64,000 nucleotides of DNA from CALLPQ01 sp039819545. Its GTDB lineage: Bacteria; Pseudomonadota; Alphaproteobacteria; Caulobacterales; Parvularculaceae. The stretch's first letter is position 1. Every line of letters begins with the position of its first letter. Both the position numbers and the translations under genes were made by a program. A model generated the notes under the pieces. The model was given only the letters and a program-made list of their open reading frames with translations, did no database searches and was not told where the DNA came from. Below, in pieces: positions 17,031 to 25,011 of the stretch. The stretch spans positions 170,383 through 234,382 of the forward strand of contig JBCBRS010000003.1 of NCBI GenBank assembly GCA_039819545.1, written 5' to 3'.

Positions 17031-17146
17031 ACTGCGTTTACGCTTTGTTGACTCAAAAACGCAGTCCAGATTCTTGAGTGATCGCGCGTTCGAACCCGAG
17101 TCGATGGATGGGAACCATCGAAGATAACACTTTTTATTAACGCGCT
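17028..17146 (-). repeat. 119-bp dispersed repeat, copy 2
   Basis: Gap-free partner of copy 1 at 13894-14012, in inverted orientation. The core is bounded by AACGCGC (17139-17145) and GCGCGTTC (17084-17091). In the apaG sense direction, ACTGCGTTT just after the stop can pair with AAACGCAGT to give a 9-bp stem, and GATGG-GAA-CCATC forms a second small hairpin further on. As in copy 1, the outer end coincides with a gene's TAG stop, here that of apaG. Confidence 0.85.
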
Positions 17147-17219
17147 TTCGCGTTTGACGACCTGGTTTCCTTCTCACAGTTTTTTGTCGTTGATTTACCG
17201 GGCAGCAGTATAAGCACCC

Positions 17220-18692
17220 ATGTCCGATTTTCGGCCCGTTTTTCTGGTTGCTGGCGCGTTGCTGGCCTTTCTTGGGGCGTCCATGTTGATCCCCATGGCG
17301 GTGGATTTGTTCGCCCGCGATCCGGCTCATCGGCCAGATTGGAATGCTTTCGCGGTCAGTGCCTTTGTGTGTATGGCGCTGGGCGGCGGGCTGGCCGCGG
17401 CCAGTTGGGGTGGCATCGCCACGATCTCTATCCGTCAGGGATTTTTGCTCACGGCGGTCAGTTGGCTGATCCTCGCCGTATTCTCTGCTCTGCCGTTGGC
17501 CATTGGTTTGCTCGAGCTTTCCTATACGGATGCTTTTTTTGAGGCGATGTCCGGCGTGACCACAACGGGTGCCACTGTAATCACCAATCTGGATGATGCC
17601 CCGCCCGGTGCGCTCCTGTGGCGATCCATGCTCCAATGGTATGGCGGTGTAGGGATTATCATCATGGCTTTCTCGGTCTTGCCGGCCTTGCGGGTAGGCG
17701 GGATGCAGGTTTTCAAGTCAGAAGCCTGGGATACGCGCGAAAAGTTTGTAGCCAATGCCGCGCAATATTCCGTGTCCCTCACCGGCATCTATGTGTTTTT
17801 CACTGTCTCGTGTTTTGTTCTGCTTCTTGTTTTCGGCATGCCGCTGTTTGATGCGGTTAATCACGCCATGACAACGGTGGCGACGGGCGGGTTTTCTACG
17901 CGCGATGCTTCGGTTGGGGCTTTTATTGGCGTGGGCAGTGCGCCGCTCGATATCATCATTACGATCTTTATGCTGATCGGTAGCTTACCGTTCGGTATTT
18001 TTCTTGCCGCCTGGTTCAGGGGCAGTTGGGGGCGCCTCGTCACCGATAGTCAAATCCGGTTCTTTCTCACTGTTGTGGTGCTCGCAACAACGGTCATGTA
18101 TTTTCAGGTTCGCGAGGCGACGGGAGCGGATTTTTTTACTGGCTTTCGGCTGGCGTTTTTTAATGTGGTCTCGATCCTGACGGGTACAGGGTATGCCACT
18201 ACCGATTATGGCCTGTGGGGCCCATTTGCGGTGGGGTTCTTCTTTTGCATCATGTTTATCGGGGGATGCGCAGGGTCCACATCGTGCGGGCTGAAAATTT
18301 TCCGGTTTCAGGTGGCGCTGGCGGCATTGCGGCTTTATGCGCGGAAGCTTTCTCACCCCCATGCGGTGGCGGTGATGCATTATAATGGGCGTCCACTGAC
18401 GATGGATATCTTTATTTCGGTACTGAGCTTTTTCTTTGTGTACTTCGCGTCCTTTGCCACGCTTGCCGTGCTCCTGACAGGGTTTGAGATGGATACCATC
18501 ACGGCGATTTCCGCGGCGGGCAGCGCTATCGCCAATGTGGGTCCGGGGTTAGGCGATGTGGTTGGCCCAGCAGGGAATTTCTCCTCGCTTGAACCGGGGG
18601 CCAAATGGCTAATCGCTGGCGGCATGCTGCTTGGACGACTGGAATTCTTTACAATTCTTGTGTTGTTTTCGCCGGCGTTCTGGCGGGCTTGA
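17220..18692 (+). CDS. trkH: TrkH-family potassium uptake protein
   Basis: Membrane subunit of the Trk K+ uptake system, gated by the peripheral NAD/ATP-binding TrkA. The 490-residue protein has about ten to twelve hydrophobic spans and the four pore loops of the SKT superfamily, each with its selectivity glycine: SGVTTTGATVI, TTVATGGFSTR, TGTGYATTDYG and SAIANVGPGLG. The intramembrane loop GGCAGSTSCGLK and the C-terminal GRLEFFTILVLFSP are also typical. trkA is not in the window. It starts 73 bp after repeat copy 2 and converges on the PiT-like gene. Confidence 0.93.
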   Translation: MSDFRPVFLVAGALLAFLGASMLIPMAVDLFARDPAHRPDWNAFAVSAFVCMALGGGLAAASWGGIATISIRQGFLLTAVSWLILAVFSALPLAIGLLELSYTDAFFEAMSGVTTTGATVITNLDDAPPGALLWRSMLQWYGGVGIIIMAFSVLPALRVGGMQVFKSEAWDTREKFVANAAQYSVSLTGIYVFFTVSCFVLLLVFGMPLFDAVNHAMTTVATGGFSTRDASVGAFIGVGSAPLDIIITIFMLIGSLPFGIFLAAWFRGSWGRLVTDSQIRFFLTVVVLATTVMYFQVREATGADFFTGFRLAFFNVVSILTGTGYATTDYGLWGPFAVGFFFCIMFIGGCAGSTSCGLKIFRFQVALAALRLYARKLSHPHAVAVMHYNGRPLTMDIFISVLSFFFVYFASFATLAVLLTGFEMDTITAISAAGSAIANVGPGLGDVVGPAGNFSSLEPGAKWLIAGGMLLGRLEFFTILVLFSPAFWRA

Positions 18693-18708
18693 ACGCGCCC
18701 TACCGCGA

Positions 18709-19815
18709 TCAGGTTTCGCCCGTACTGATCCGTTCGCTAAAGCGCACTTCCAGGCACTGACCAAAGCCCATCCCGCCTGGATCGCTAAGACAATCGGCAG
18801 CGGGCGGCAGGCCAACAGCAAGACCCACACTGATCACCAGACCAATAAAGGCTTTCGCAGCGTCGGAACCCACAATACGGGCGGTGGCCGCTGGGCTGCG
18901 GATAGCGTCAATTGTGGCAATGGCAAATTCACGGCCCGCAATCAATCCCAGGAAGACCCAGGTGGTGGACATGGGAATATCGTTCAGCTCTTTGAAGAAG
19001 AATAGAAGCGAGGCATAGGTGAAATCAATGATCGTTGCCGACCGGATGTCACGCACATTACTTTTTGAGCGGAGGATTCGCTGAACCGGTCCGCCCTTGT
19101 TCCAAAACGTATAGGCAAGCAGGAGCACGATACCGGCGATACCCGCGCTTGCCTCCCAAAAATTGAGTGCAGCAGTGCCATCAGCATTCATGCCGCGGGG
19201 CAGGAAGATAAAGATATTTGCAAAGTCCTGCATTAGCCAGACACCCCACAAATATGCGGTGGTGGTCCACTGCAGGATGACCCAGTGGGTCGCACGCTGA
19301 TTATCCACTGTTTTCAAAAACCAGCGCTCAATCGTGGGCGCGAGGGCAGCGTAGACAAGTCCACCAACCACAAAGGCAAGGCCATAGCCGATCAGCGATT
19401 TCACCAACATGGAATTCAGGCCCGACATGGTGGCAAAAATCGATAGCACCATAAACGTGGTGGAAACCGGAATGCCAAACCGCGTCAGGATCAGCAGAGT
19501 CAGCGGTGGTAGCGCGTGATACCATTGCGGATCAAATATCGGATATTTTGCCGTATTGTTCAGCCGTCCGAATGACGTGTCACCCACCGTACCCTGAGTG
19601 AAGGAAAAGGTCGCAAGATCGAGATTAAGGCCGAAATACCCCCAATAAAAAACGACCACGAGGATCGACGCCGCGAAGGCAAACATGACCGTCCAGTGGA
19701 GATGATCATTGGAGTTGATAAATGTTCCGAGCGTTTGAAGGGCGTCGTTCCCCACAACTGCGTATGCGGCCAGGAAAAACCCGACCGCCGCCCACAAGCC
19801 AATATCGATTTCCAT
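18709..19815 (-). CDS. PiT-like inorganic phosphate permease
   Basis: A 368-residue polytopic protein with about nine hydrophobic segments and the two inverted signature regions of the PiT (PHO4, PF01384) family. These are an N-terminal YAVVGNDALQTLGTFI with RFGIPVSTTFMVLS, and a C-terminal FFKELNDIPMSTTWVFLG followed by LIAGRE. The GND and P(V/M)STT motifs are characteristic, although the protein is divergent from E. coli PitA and the large cytoplasmic loop is short. It probably moves phosphate with a cation; sulfate or another anion is possible. A Pho-box-like site 67 bp upstream of the ATG supports a phosphate role. It is convergent with trkH, 16 bp apart. Confidence 0.75.
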   Translation of the reverse strand: MEIDIGLWAAVGFFLAAYAVVGNDALQTLGTFINSNDHLHWTVMFAFAASILVVVFYWGYFGLNLDLATFSFTQGTVGDTSFGRLNNTAKYPIFDPQWYHALPPLTLLILTRFGIPVSTTFMVLSIFATMSGLNSMLVKSLIGYGLAFVVGGLVYAALAPTIERWFLKTVDNQRATHWVILQWTTTAYLWGVWLMQDFANIFIFLPRGMNADGTAALNFWEASAGIAGIVLLLAYTFWNKGGPVQRILRSKSNVRDIRSATIIDFTYASLLFFFKELNDIPMSTTWVFLGLIAGREFAIATIDAIRSPAATARIVGSDAAKAFIGLVISVGLAVGLPPAADCLSDPGGMGFGQCLEVRFSERISTGET

Positions 19816-19881
19816 GGGATTATCCCTCTAGGTGCCCCAGCCGATGAAATACGGCGTCCATAGTGTCCTTGGCGGGTTTAT

Positions 19882-19899
19882 ATGACAGGCTCGTGACAT
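19882..19899 (-). promoter_or_regulatory. Candidate PhoB box upstream of the PiT-like gene
   Basis: On the minus strand the site reads ATGTCACGAGCCTGTCAT: two copies of the half-site (A/C)TGTCA(C/T) in direct repeat with an 11-bp period, matching the Pho-box pattern of two CTGTCAT half-sites spaced by four bases. The four-base spacer is less A/T-rich than the E. coli consensus. It points toward the PiT-like gene, and a CACTAT -10-like hexamer follows. No other feature was seen in the 295-bp gap before hemH. Confidence 0.45.
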
Positions 19900-20110
19900 C
19901 GGCAGTCTCACGATAGGGCTCTGTTTTTACGAAGAAATTACTGGCATTCGCGACATGACGGGACGCTGATTGATCCAATGGGCGGCGTCGTGCGAACAAT
20001 ACAGGTGCTGCACATATGCTGTTTTGGTCTTCGATCTTGTGCGCGCTATGACTTTTGGCCCCGGCCGGTGATGTTGACGACCCTTCTCATCGGTGGCGGT
20101 AGGAATAACG

Positions 20111-21244
20111 ATGATGAATGCACCAACCAAAGACAACGCGTTTGCTGACGCACGGCCCCTTACGCCAGAAACGCACGCTGTGGACGGTGCGCGTGGTGGC
20201 CTCAGCCCCAAAGCGCCGACGGATCATCCGGCGGTGCCAACGGCAAAGGTTGGGGTGCTGCTTGTCAATCTAGGGACACCGGAGGGCACCGATAAAAAAT
20301 CGGTCCGCAAATATCTTAAGGAATTTTTATCTGACCGCCGGGTTGTGGATTACCCACGGCTTGTCTGGATGCCGCTATTGCATGGGATCATCCTGAATAC
20401 ACGGCCAGCGAAAACCGGCCGGGCGTACGCAAAAATCTGGCGTGAAGACACCAATGAATCGCCGCTGCGGTTTTTCACCCGCGCGCAGGCCGATCATTTG
20501 TCGCATAGTGTTGATGCAGCCCCCGCCGCGCAGGAAAAACCGCCTGTCGTTATTGATTGGGCTATGCGCTATGGCGTGCCATCGATTGCCGACCGATTGG
20601 CGGCGCTTACGGATCAGGGGTGCAGCCGGATTTTGATTGTGCCGCTCTATCCACAATACTCGGCAACAACAACCGGCACGGTCAATGACGAAGTCTTTCG
20701 GTCACTGATGTCTATGGCATGGCAACCGGCTGTGCGCACCGTCCCGGCTTTCCATGATGAGCCTGCCTATATCGATGCACTTGCCGCGGTAACGCGGCGT
20801 CATCTGTCTACGGAAGATTTTGAGGCGGACCGTATTATCTTGTCGTTCCATGGTCTGCCGGAACGGTATTTCCGCGAGGGTGATCCCTACCATTGTCATT
20901 GCGCCAAGACAGCACGTCTGCTGCGCGAAGCCATGGGCTGGTCGGAAGAATTTGCGACCCTCGCTTTTCAGTCGCAGTTTGGTCCGGAAAAATGGCTGGG
21001 GCCCAGTACCGATGACGAAATTGTCCGGGCGGCCGATGAAGGCGTGAAGCGTCTTGCCGTAATCACGCCGGGTTTCGTGGCTGATTGTATCGAAACCCTG
21101 GAAGAGATTGCCATGGAGGGACGCGATACCTTCCTTATGGAGGGCGGTGAAGCGTTTACGGCTATCCCGTGCCTCAATGACACGCCGGAGATGACGACGC
21201 TTTTAGAAACCCTGGTCGCCCGCGAATTAAAGGGCTGGCTTTAG
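20111..21244 (+). CDS. hemH: Ferrochelatase
   Basis: Inserts Fe2+ into protoporphyrin IX, the last step of protoheme synthesis. From ATG 20111 (ribosome site GTAGGA) the product is 377 residues, with GVLLVNLGTPEGTDKKSVRKY, FLSDRRVVDYPR, LYPQYSATTTG, the active-site ILSFHGLPERYF with its metal-binding His, and a C-terminal TPGFVADCIETLEEIAMEG with the conserved Glu pair. A roughly 45-residue N-terminal extension before the core is longer than in E. coli. GTG 20093 is a weaker alternative start. The stop is 6 bp from the convergent FkbM gene. Confidence 0.96.
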   Translation: MMNAPTKDNAFADARPLTPETHAVDGARGGLSPKAPTDHPAVPTAKVGVLLVNLGTPEGTDKKSVRKYLKEFLSDRRVVDYPRLVWMPLLHGIILNTRPAKTGRAYAKIWREDTNESPLRFFTRAQADHLSHSVDAAPAAQEKPPVVIDWAMRYGVPSIADRLAALTDQGCSRILIVPLYPQYSATTTGTVNDEVFRSLMSMAWQPAVRTVPAFHDEPAYIDALAAVTRRHLSTEDFEADRIILSFHGLPERYFREGDPYHCHCAKTARLLREAMGWSEEFATLAFQSQFGPEKWLGPSTDDEIVRAADEGVKRLAVITPGFVADCIETLEEIAMEGRDTFLMEGGEAFTAIPCLNDTPEMTTLLETLVARELKGWL

Positions 21245-21250
21245 ACCCGT

Positions 21251-22027
21251 TTAACGTCGCGGCTTTGCCACAAAATTCAGCGCCGTAAAGGGATAGGTGC
21301 GATACCGTCGGAACTCCGCAAGGGTCAGGGGCGGGCGCCCAAAGACAAGGTCAATGGCGCCAAAAACGTCATAGGCCAGCGTATCGTTGATATGGGTAAA
21401 GAGCGCATCACCGACCTGGTGGTCATGCGTTTGATCAACAGGCCCGCATTCAAAAACCAGAACGGGTTGATGTTTTGCCAGCGTGTCGACACCGCCGCGA
21501 AGAACATTGAGCTCCGCGCCTTCCACGTCTATTTTGATGAGATCAAGGCGGACCGCCGACTGACAGATATCGTCAAGCGTGCGAACGGGGACCGCGTAGG
21601 ACGCGATGCTGCCCTCGGTTCCATGTCCCTTAATGAGAGAGCTGTAACCCGGGTTTTTAGTATCTTCAAAAAATTCCGCCGTACCCGGCTTATCGGCGAG
21701 CGCACACTGGTGAATAATGGCTTTGGGAAAGCGTTGTTGCAAGGACGCTGCTTTTGCCGGCACCGGTTCGACGGCGATGTGCGCGCTGTTGGGGGCATGG
21801 TCAAAAAACGTTTTCAAGACCGAACCAATATGACAGCCTATATCGACACATCGGGCATCATCCGTAATTAATGTCGATAGGACCTGATCCAGGTAATCGT
21901 CATCACGGAAAAAACCGTCTAGCTCCGGCTGCCGGATTGTCTTTATACGGCGCTTTGTGGTCCCCGCCAGCCGTTTGATCGGCCCGCCCATGGGCGTTGT
22001 GATCAGAAATTCCTTGAGCTTTAACAT
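21251..22027 (-). CDS. FkbM family methyltransferase
   Basis: A SAM-dependent methyltransferase of the FkbM type, which usually O-methylates sugars or polyketides. From ATG 22027 it has 258 residues with the SAM motif CVDIGCHIGSVLKTFF, an acidic loop HIAVEPVPAKAASLQ, VRTLDDIC and the family signature LIKIDVEGAELNVLRGG. Reading could be extended upstream to 22315, but that would run over the divergent M20 gene's start and adds no domain, so the shorter form is preferred. The substrate is not predictable; surface-glycan modification is the usual role. The 268-bp gap to the divergent M20 gene holds no further feature I can support. Confidence 0.82.
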   Translation of the reverse strand: MLKLKEFLITTPMGGPIKRLAGTTKRRIKTIRQPELDGFFRDDDYLDQVLSTLITDDARCVDIGCHIGSVLKTFFDHAPNSAHIAVEPVPAKAASLQQRFPKAIIHQCALADKPGTAEFFEDTKNPGYSSLIKGHGTEGSIASYAVPVRTLDDICQSAVRLDLIKIDVEGAELNVLRGGVDTLAKHQPVLVFECGPVDQTHDHQVGDALFTHINDTLAYDVFGAIDLVFGRPPLTLAEFRRYRTYPFTALNFVAKPRR

Positions 22028-22295
22028 GTCGGCGCGATCTTTTTTTCTCACAGGCGAACTGGAAATTTGTTTCAACCTGTCACAAGCGATTTTCGCCAAA
22101 CCACAGGCAGTGTCGGGAAGGAACATGCGCACCAAAAGCGCAGAAAAAGCGTTGCAGACGGTTGCAGGCACCTCTTCGATTGACGTCTTTCCTCCCCGCT
22201 TCTGGCATGGGCCCCGATGCCCTGCAAGTCGCCTGCCCTTTTGTCTGTGACCACAAAGCGGGTTATCATTGAAAGAACAAGCAAGGAGAGCCCCG

Positions 22296-23777
22296 ATGAT
22301 GAGCGTGCGTATCAAGACTTACAGATCTCTGTTGGCTGCGCTGGTTGCGGCCGGAACGTCAATCGCCGGTGGTGGCGCCACTGCTCGTGCGGCAGAAAAA
22401 GCACCCCCAGCGCCCAGCAAGGTCATTGCGGACGTGAAGGAACGCTATGACCTGACGGCGGACATCGGATCAAATCTCTGGAATTGGGCGGAGGTTGGCT
22501 ACCAGGAACATCAATCGACGGCTCTGTTGCAGGAAACGCTGAGCAAGGCTGGGTTTACGGTTACCGCTGGTGTCGCCAATATTCCCACCGCCTTTGTGGC
22601 CGAGTGGGCCAGTGACGCACCGGGGCCAGTGATCGCGGTTCTGGCGGAGTTTGATGCGCTGCCCGGTATCAATCAGTCGGCAGCGCCAAGCCGGGCACCG
22701 ATTTCAGACAAATCCGCCGGTCACGCCTGTGGCCATAATCTTTTTGCGGCGGGCTCCGTCACCGCTGCGCTTGAAATCAAAGACTGGTTGGAAGAAACGC
22801 GAACGCCGGGCACCATTCGGCTCTATGGCACGCCTGCCGAAGAAGGGGGCTCCGGCAAGGTCTACATGGTCCGTGAGGGTCTTTTTAACGATGTGGACTT
22901 TGCCCTTCATTGGCATGCGGATGACGAGAACTCCGCCGCGGCCCGCACAAGCCTTGCCAATCGGTCTGCAAAATTTCGGTTCAAAGGACAGTCTGCCCAC
23001 GCCGCAGGGGCACCGGAAAGGGCGCGCTCTGCGCTCGATGGGGTTGAGGCATTCAATATGATGATCAATCTGATGCGTGAGCATGTCCCGCAAGATGCGC
23101 GTATCCATTATGTGATCACCAGTGGCGGTGTGGCGCCGAATGTGGTGCCAGATTTTGCTGAGGTTTTTTATTATGTGCGCCATCCGGCGGCTGCGGGTGT
23201 GGAAGCCATCTGGGCGCGGGTGGAGGACGCTGCTCGCGGTGCAGCCATGGGCACCGGTACACAAGTGACCTGGGAAGTAATCCACGGTAATAATCCGCTG
23301 CTGGTGAACGAGACCCTCGCAAAAAGAATGGACAAAAATTTGCGCATGGTCGGGGGTGTTCGCTATTCGGCGGAAGAAGAGGCATTTGCGACCAAACTTG
23401 CAGAGAGTTTTGATGCGGACCGTCCCTCGCTCCTGACTGCCACACAGATACAACCCTACAACAAGTCGCTGGGGTATGGATCGACTGATGTGGGCGACGT
23501 ATCATACGCCGTGCCAACCGTTGGCGTTCGGACAGCGACCTGGGTTCCCGGCACAGCTGCCCATTCCTGGCAAGCGGTTGCGGCTAGCGGAATGTCAATC
23601 GGCTTCAAAGGCGCAAACCTTGCTGCGCAGGTGCTGACCTTGACGGCTATTGATCTTTATACCGATGAGACCCTTCGTGCTGAAGCCAAGGCCGAATTTG
23701 AGAAAGCCCGGGGCGACAACTATCGCTATCAATCCCTGCTTGGTGATCGTGACCCGCCGCTGGATTATCGCAAATAG
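22296..23777 (+). CDS. Secreted M20-family amidohydrolase (AbgB/peptidase-like)
   Basis: A 493-residue hydrolase with an N-terminal signal peptide (cleavage near ARAAE). The M20 metal-binding motifs are visible: IAVLAEFDALPG, SAGHACGHNLFAAGSV with the catalytic and ligand residues, GTPAEEGGSGKVYMVREG, and a dimerisation domain with RFKGQSAHAAGAPERARSAL. The late YGSTDVGDVSYAVPTVGV fits AbgB-type aminobenzoyl-glutamate or amino-acyl amidases. It probably acts in the periplasm on an amide-linked small molecule or dipeptide. The AAGGAGA ribosome site at 22283-22289 selects ATG 22296 over the longer 22269 start. Confidence 0.88.
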   Translation: MMSVRIKTYRSLLAALVAAGTSIAGGGATARAAEKAPPAPSKVIADVKERYDLTADIGSNLWNWAEVGYQEHQSTALLQETLSKAGFTVTAGVANIPTAFVAEWASDAPGPVIAVLAEFDALPGINQSAAPSRAPISDKSAGHACGHNLFAAGSVTAALEIKDWLEETRTPGTIRLYGTPAEEGGSGKVYMVREGLFNDVDFALHWHADDENSAAARTSLANRSAKFRFKGQSAHAAGAPERARSALDGVEAFNMMINLMREHVPQDARIHYVITSGGVAPNVVPDFAEVFYYVRHPAAAGVEAIWARVEDAARGAAMGTGTQVTWEVIHGNNPLLVNETLAKRMDKNLRMVGGVRYSAEEEAFATKLAESFDADRPSLLTATQIQPYNKSLGYGSTDVGDVSYAVPTVGVRTATWVPGTAAHSWQAVAASGMSIGFKGANLAAQVLTLTAIDLYTDETLRAEAKAEFEKARGDNYRYQSLLGDRDPPLDYRK

Positions 23778-23961
23778 CAATGCTGCGGTGCGGCATGGAC
23801 GCCCGTGTCTTTGATGCGATAGGGAAAAGAAGTCCATATGTGCACCAAAGTGTCGCAGGTTGCGTAAGACATTCTGAGCACGCGCCTTGGCGGTTTGCTA
23901 TTGGTGCTGGTTGTCGTCTGGTCCCCCTACCTGCTCTGAACCCTGAATAAGGAGCTGCGCC

Positions 23962-24474
23962 ATGCTGATTAAAGATCGTCCTGAGTACCGTCAGAAAACC
24001 GATATCCTGAAGTTCCCTGCGTCGGAGACCGTGCTTTCGGCCGTGCAAAAGATGTCCACCCGGAATTATGGGTCGAGCCTGATCGTTGATGATCAGGATG
24101 GTCTGCTGGGCATTTTCACCGAACGCGATCTTATGCGCCGTGTCGTCAACAAGGGCCTCGACCCCGCCACAACGCCCTTGTCAGAGGTGATGACCAACGA
24201 GGTAAAGGTGGCGACCGCGGATGATAACCTGATCGACTGGCTAAGGATGATGTCGAATGAGCGGTTTCGCCATCTGCCGGTTGTTGATCAGAATGGTAAG
24301 GTCGTGACGATCATGTCCCAAGGCGATTTTGTCTCTTACACCTGGCCCGACTTGATGGGCCGGGTTGCCGAACAGACGCGTGCCTCCCTCGGCGGCCGCT
24401 TTTACCCGGCAGTAATCGCTGGGGCAATTGCTATCTACACACTGATCATGATGCTGATCTTTAATGGGGCTTAA
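23962..24474 (+). CDS. CBS-domain pair protein with C-terminal membrane anchor
   Basis: A 170-residue protein with two CBS motifs forming one Bateman module: VLSAVQKMSTRNYGSSLIV to GIFTERDLMRRVV, and VKVATADDNLIDWLRMM to RHLPVVDQNGKVV and GDFVSY. Such modules bind adenine nucleotides or sense ionic strength. A single hydrophobic segment (residues 146-166, AVIAGAIAIYTLIMMLI) anchors the end in the membrane, which is less common. AAGGAG precedes the ATG. It is convergent with the 24506 gene. The regulated partner is unknown. Confidence 0.87.
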   Translation: MLIKDRPEYRQKTDILKFPASETVLSAVQKMSTRNYGSSLIVDDQDGLLGIFTERDLMRRVVNKGLDPATTPLSEVMTNEVKVATADDNLIDWLRMMSNERFRHLPVVDQNGKVVTIMSQGDFVSYTWPDLMGRVAEQTRASLGGRFYPAVIAGAIAIYTLIMMLIFNGA

Positions 24475-24505
24475 GCTGTCCTTGCGGCGGGCGAGGTGAT
24501 AGCCC

Positions 24506-25003
24506 TTAAAAAAGACCCAGAAACTTTTTGCGTTGCCCGGGTTTTTGCGGTGTCCGCAAACGCTTTTTACCTTTGCCTCGGCCCGTCCCACTGAACCCGG
24601 GGGTGTAGGCGATCTCCCGACGCAACACCCGAAAGTCTGTCGCCTGCAAGGAGGCAAGTAAGGCTTGCCGGGGGTCACCGGCACCAAGCGGCGCATCCTT
24701 GCCGTGCGGCGCCGCATCATTTTCCGCTATATAGCGCGACCTTTGTCCGTATCCAAATTGATCCGTACCCGTGTTGCGCTTGCCTTTTTTCCGGAGCTGC
24801 GCTGTTTGCATCTCCAATTTGTACTCTAATGCCGAAAATGCGCGGTCCGCCGGGGCCTCAAAATCATCGGCAAGAAACCGGGTGTCATTGGCGCGCCATT
24901 CGCGGCGGCTTGGCACGTGAATGTCGTCAACGCCGTGCCCTGTTAGGGTGCGTGTGGTCTGATGCTCAAAGCCTGACCAAATCTGTTTTAACCGATTAGA
25001 CAT
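24506..25003 (-). CDS. Unassigned 165-residue basic protein downstream of Ntn-hydrolase-like gene
   Basis: A hydrophilic 165-residue protein starting MSNRLKQIWSGFEHQTTR, with a strongly basic C-terminal tail (GRGKGKKRLRTPQKPGQRKK). There is no signal peptide, membrane segment or motif I recognise. Its ATG lies 8 bp after the stop of the proteasome-like gene, so the two are almost certainly co-transcribed and may act together. The basic tail suggests nucleic-acid or ribosome contact, but this is only inference. Confidence 0.65.
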   Translation of the reverse strand: MSNRLKQIWSGFEHQTTRTLTGHGVDDIHVPSRREWRANDTRFLADDFEAPADRAFSALEYKLEMQTAQLRKKGKRNTGTDQFGYGQRSRYIAENDAAPHGKDAPLGAGDPRQALLASLQATDFRVLRREIAYTPGFSGTGRGKGKKRLRTPQKPGQRKKFLGLF

Positions 25004-25011
25004 GGGGTGCC

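Noticed and set aside
17084..17100. GCGTTCGAACCC resembles the T-arm of a tRNA
   Set aside because: No acceptor stem, anticodon arm or CCA end around it, and the same bases form the inverted repeat of the 119-bp element.
21251..22315. 354-residue version of the FkbM methyltransferase
   Set aside because: The extra 96 N-terminal residues have no domain and would overlap the divergent M20 gene's ribosome site and start.
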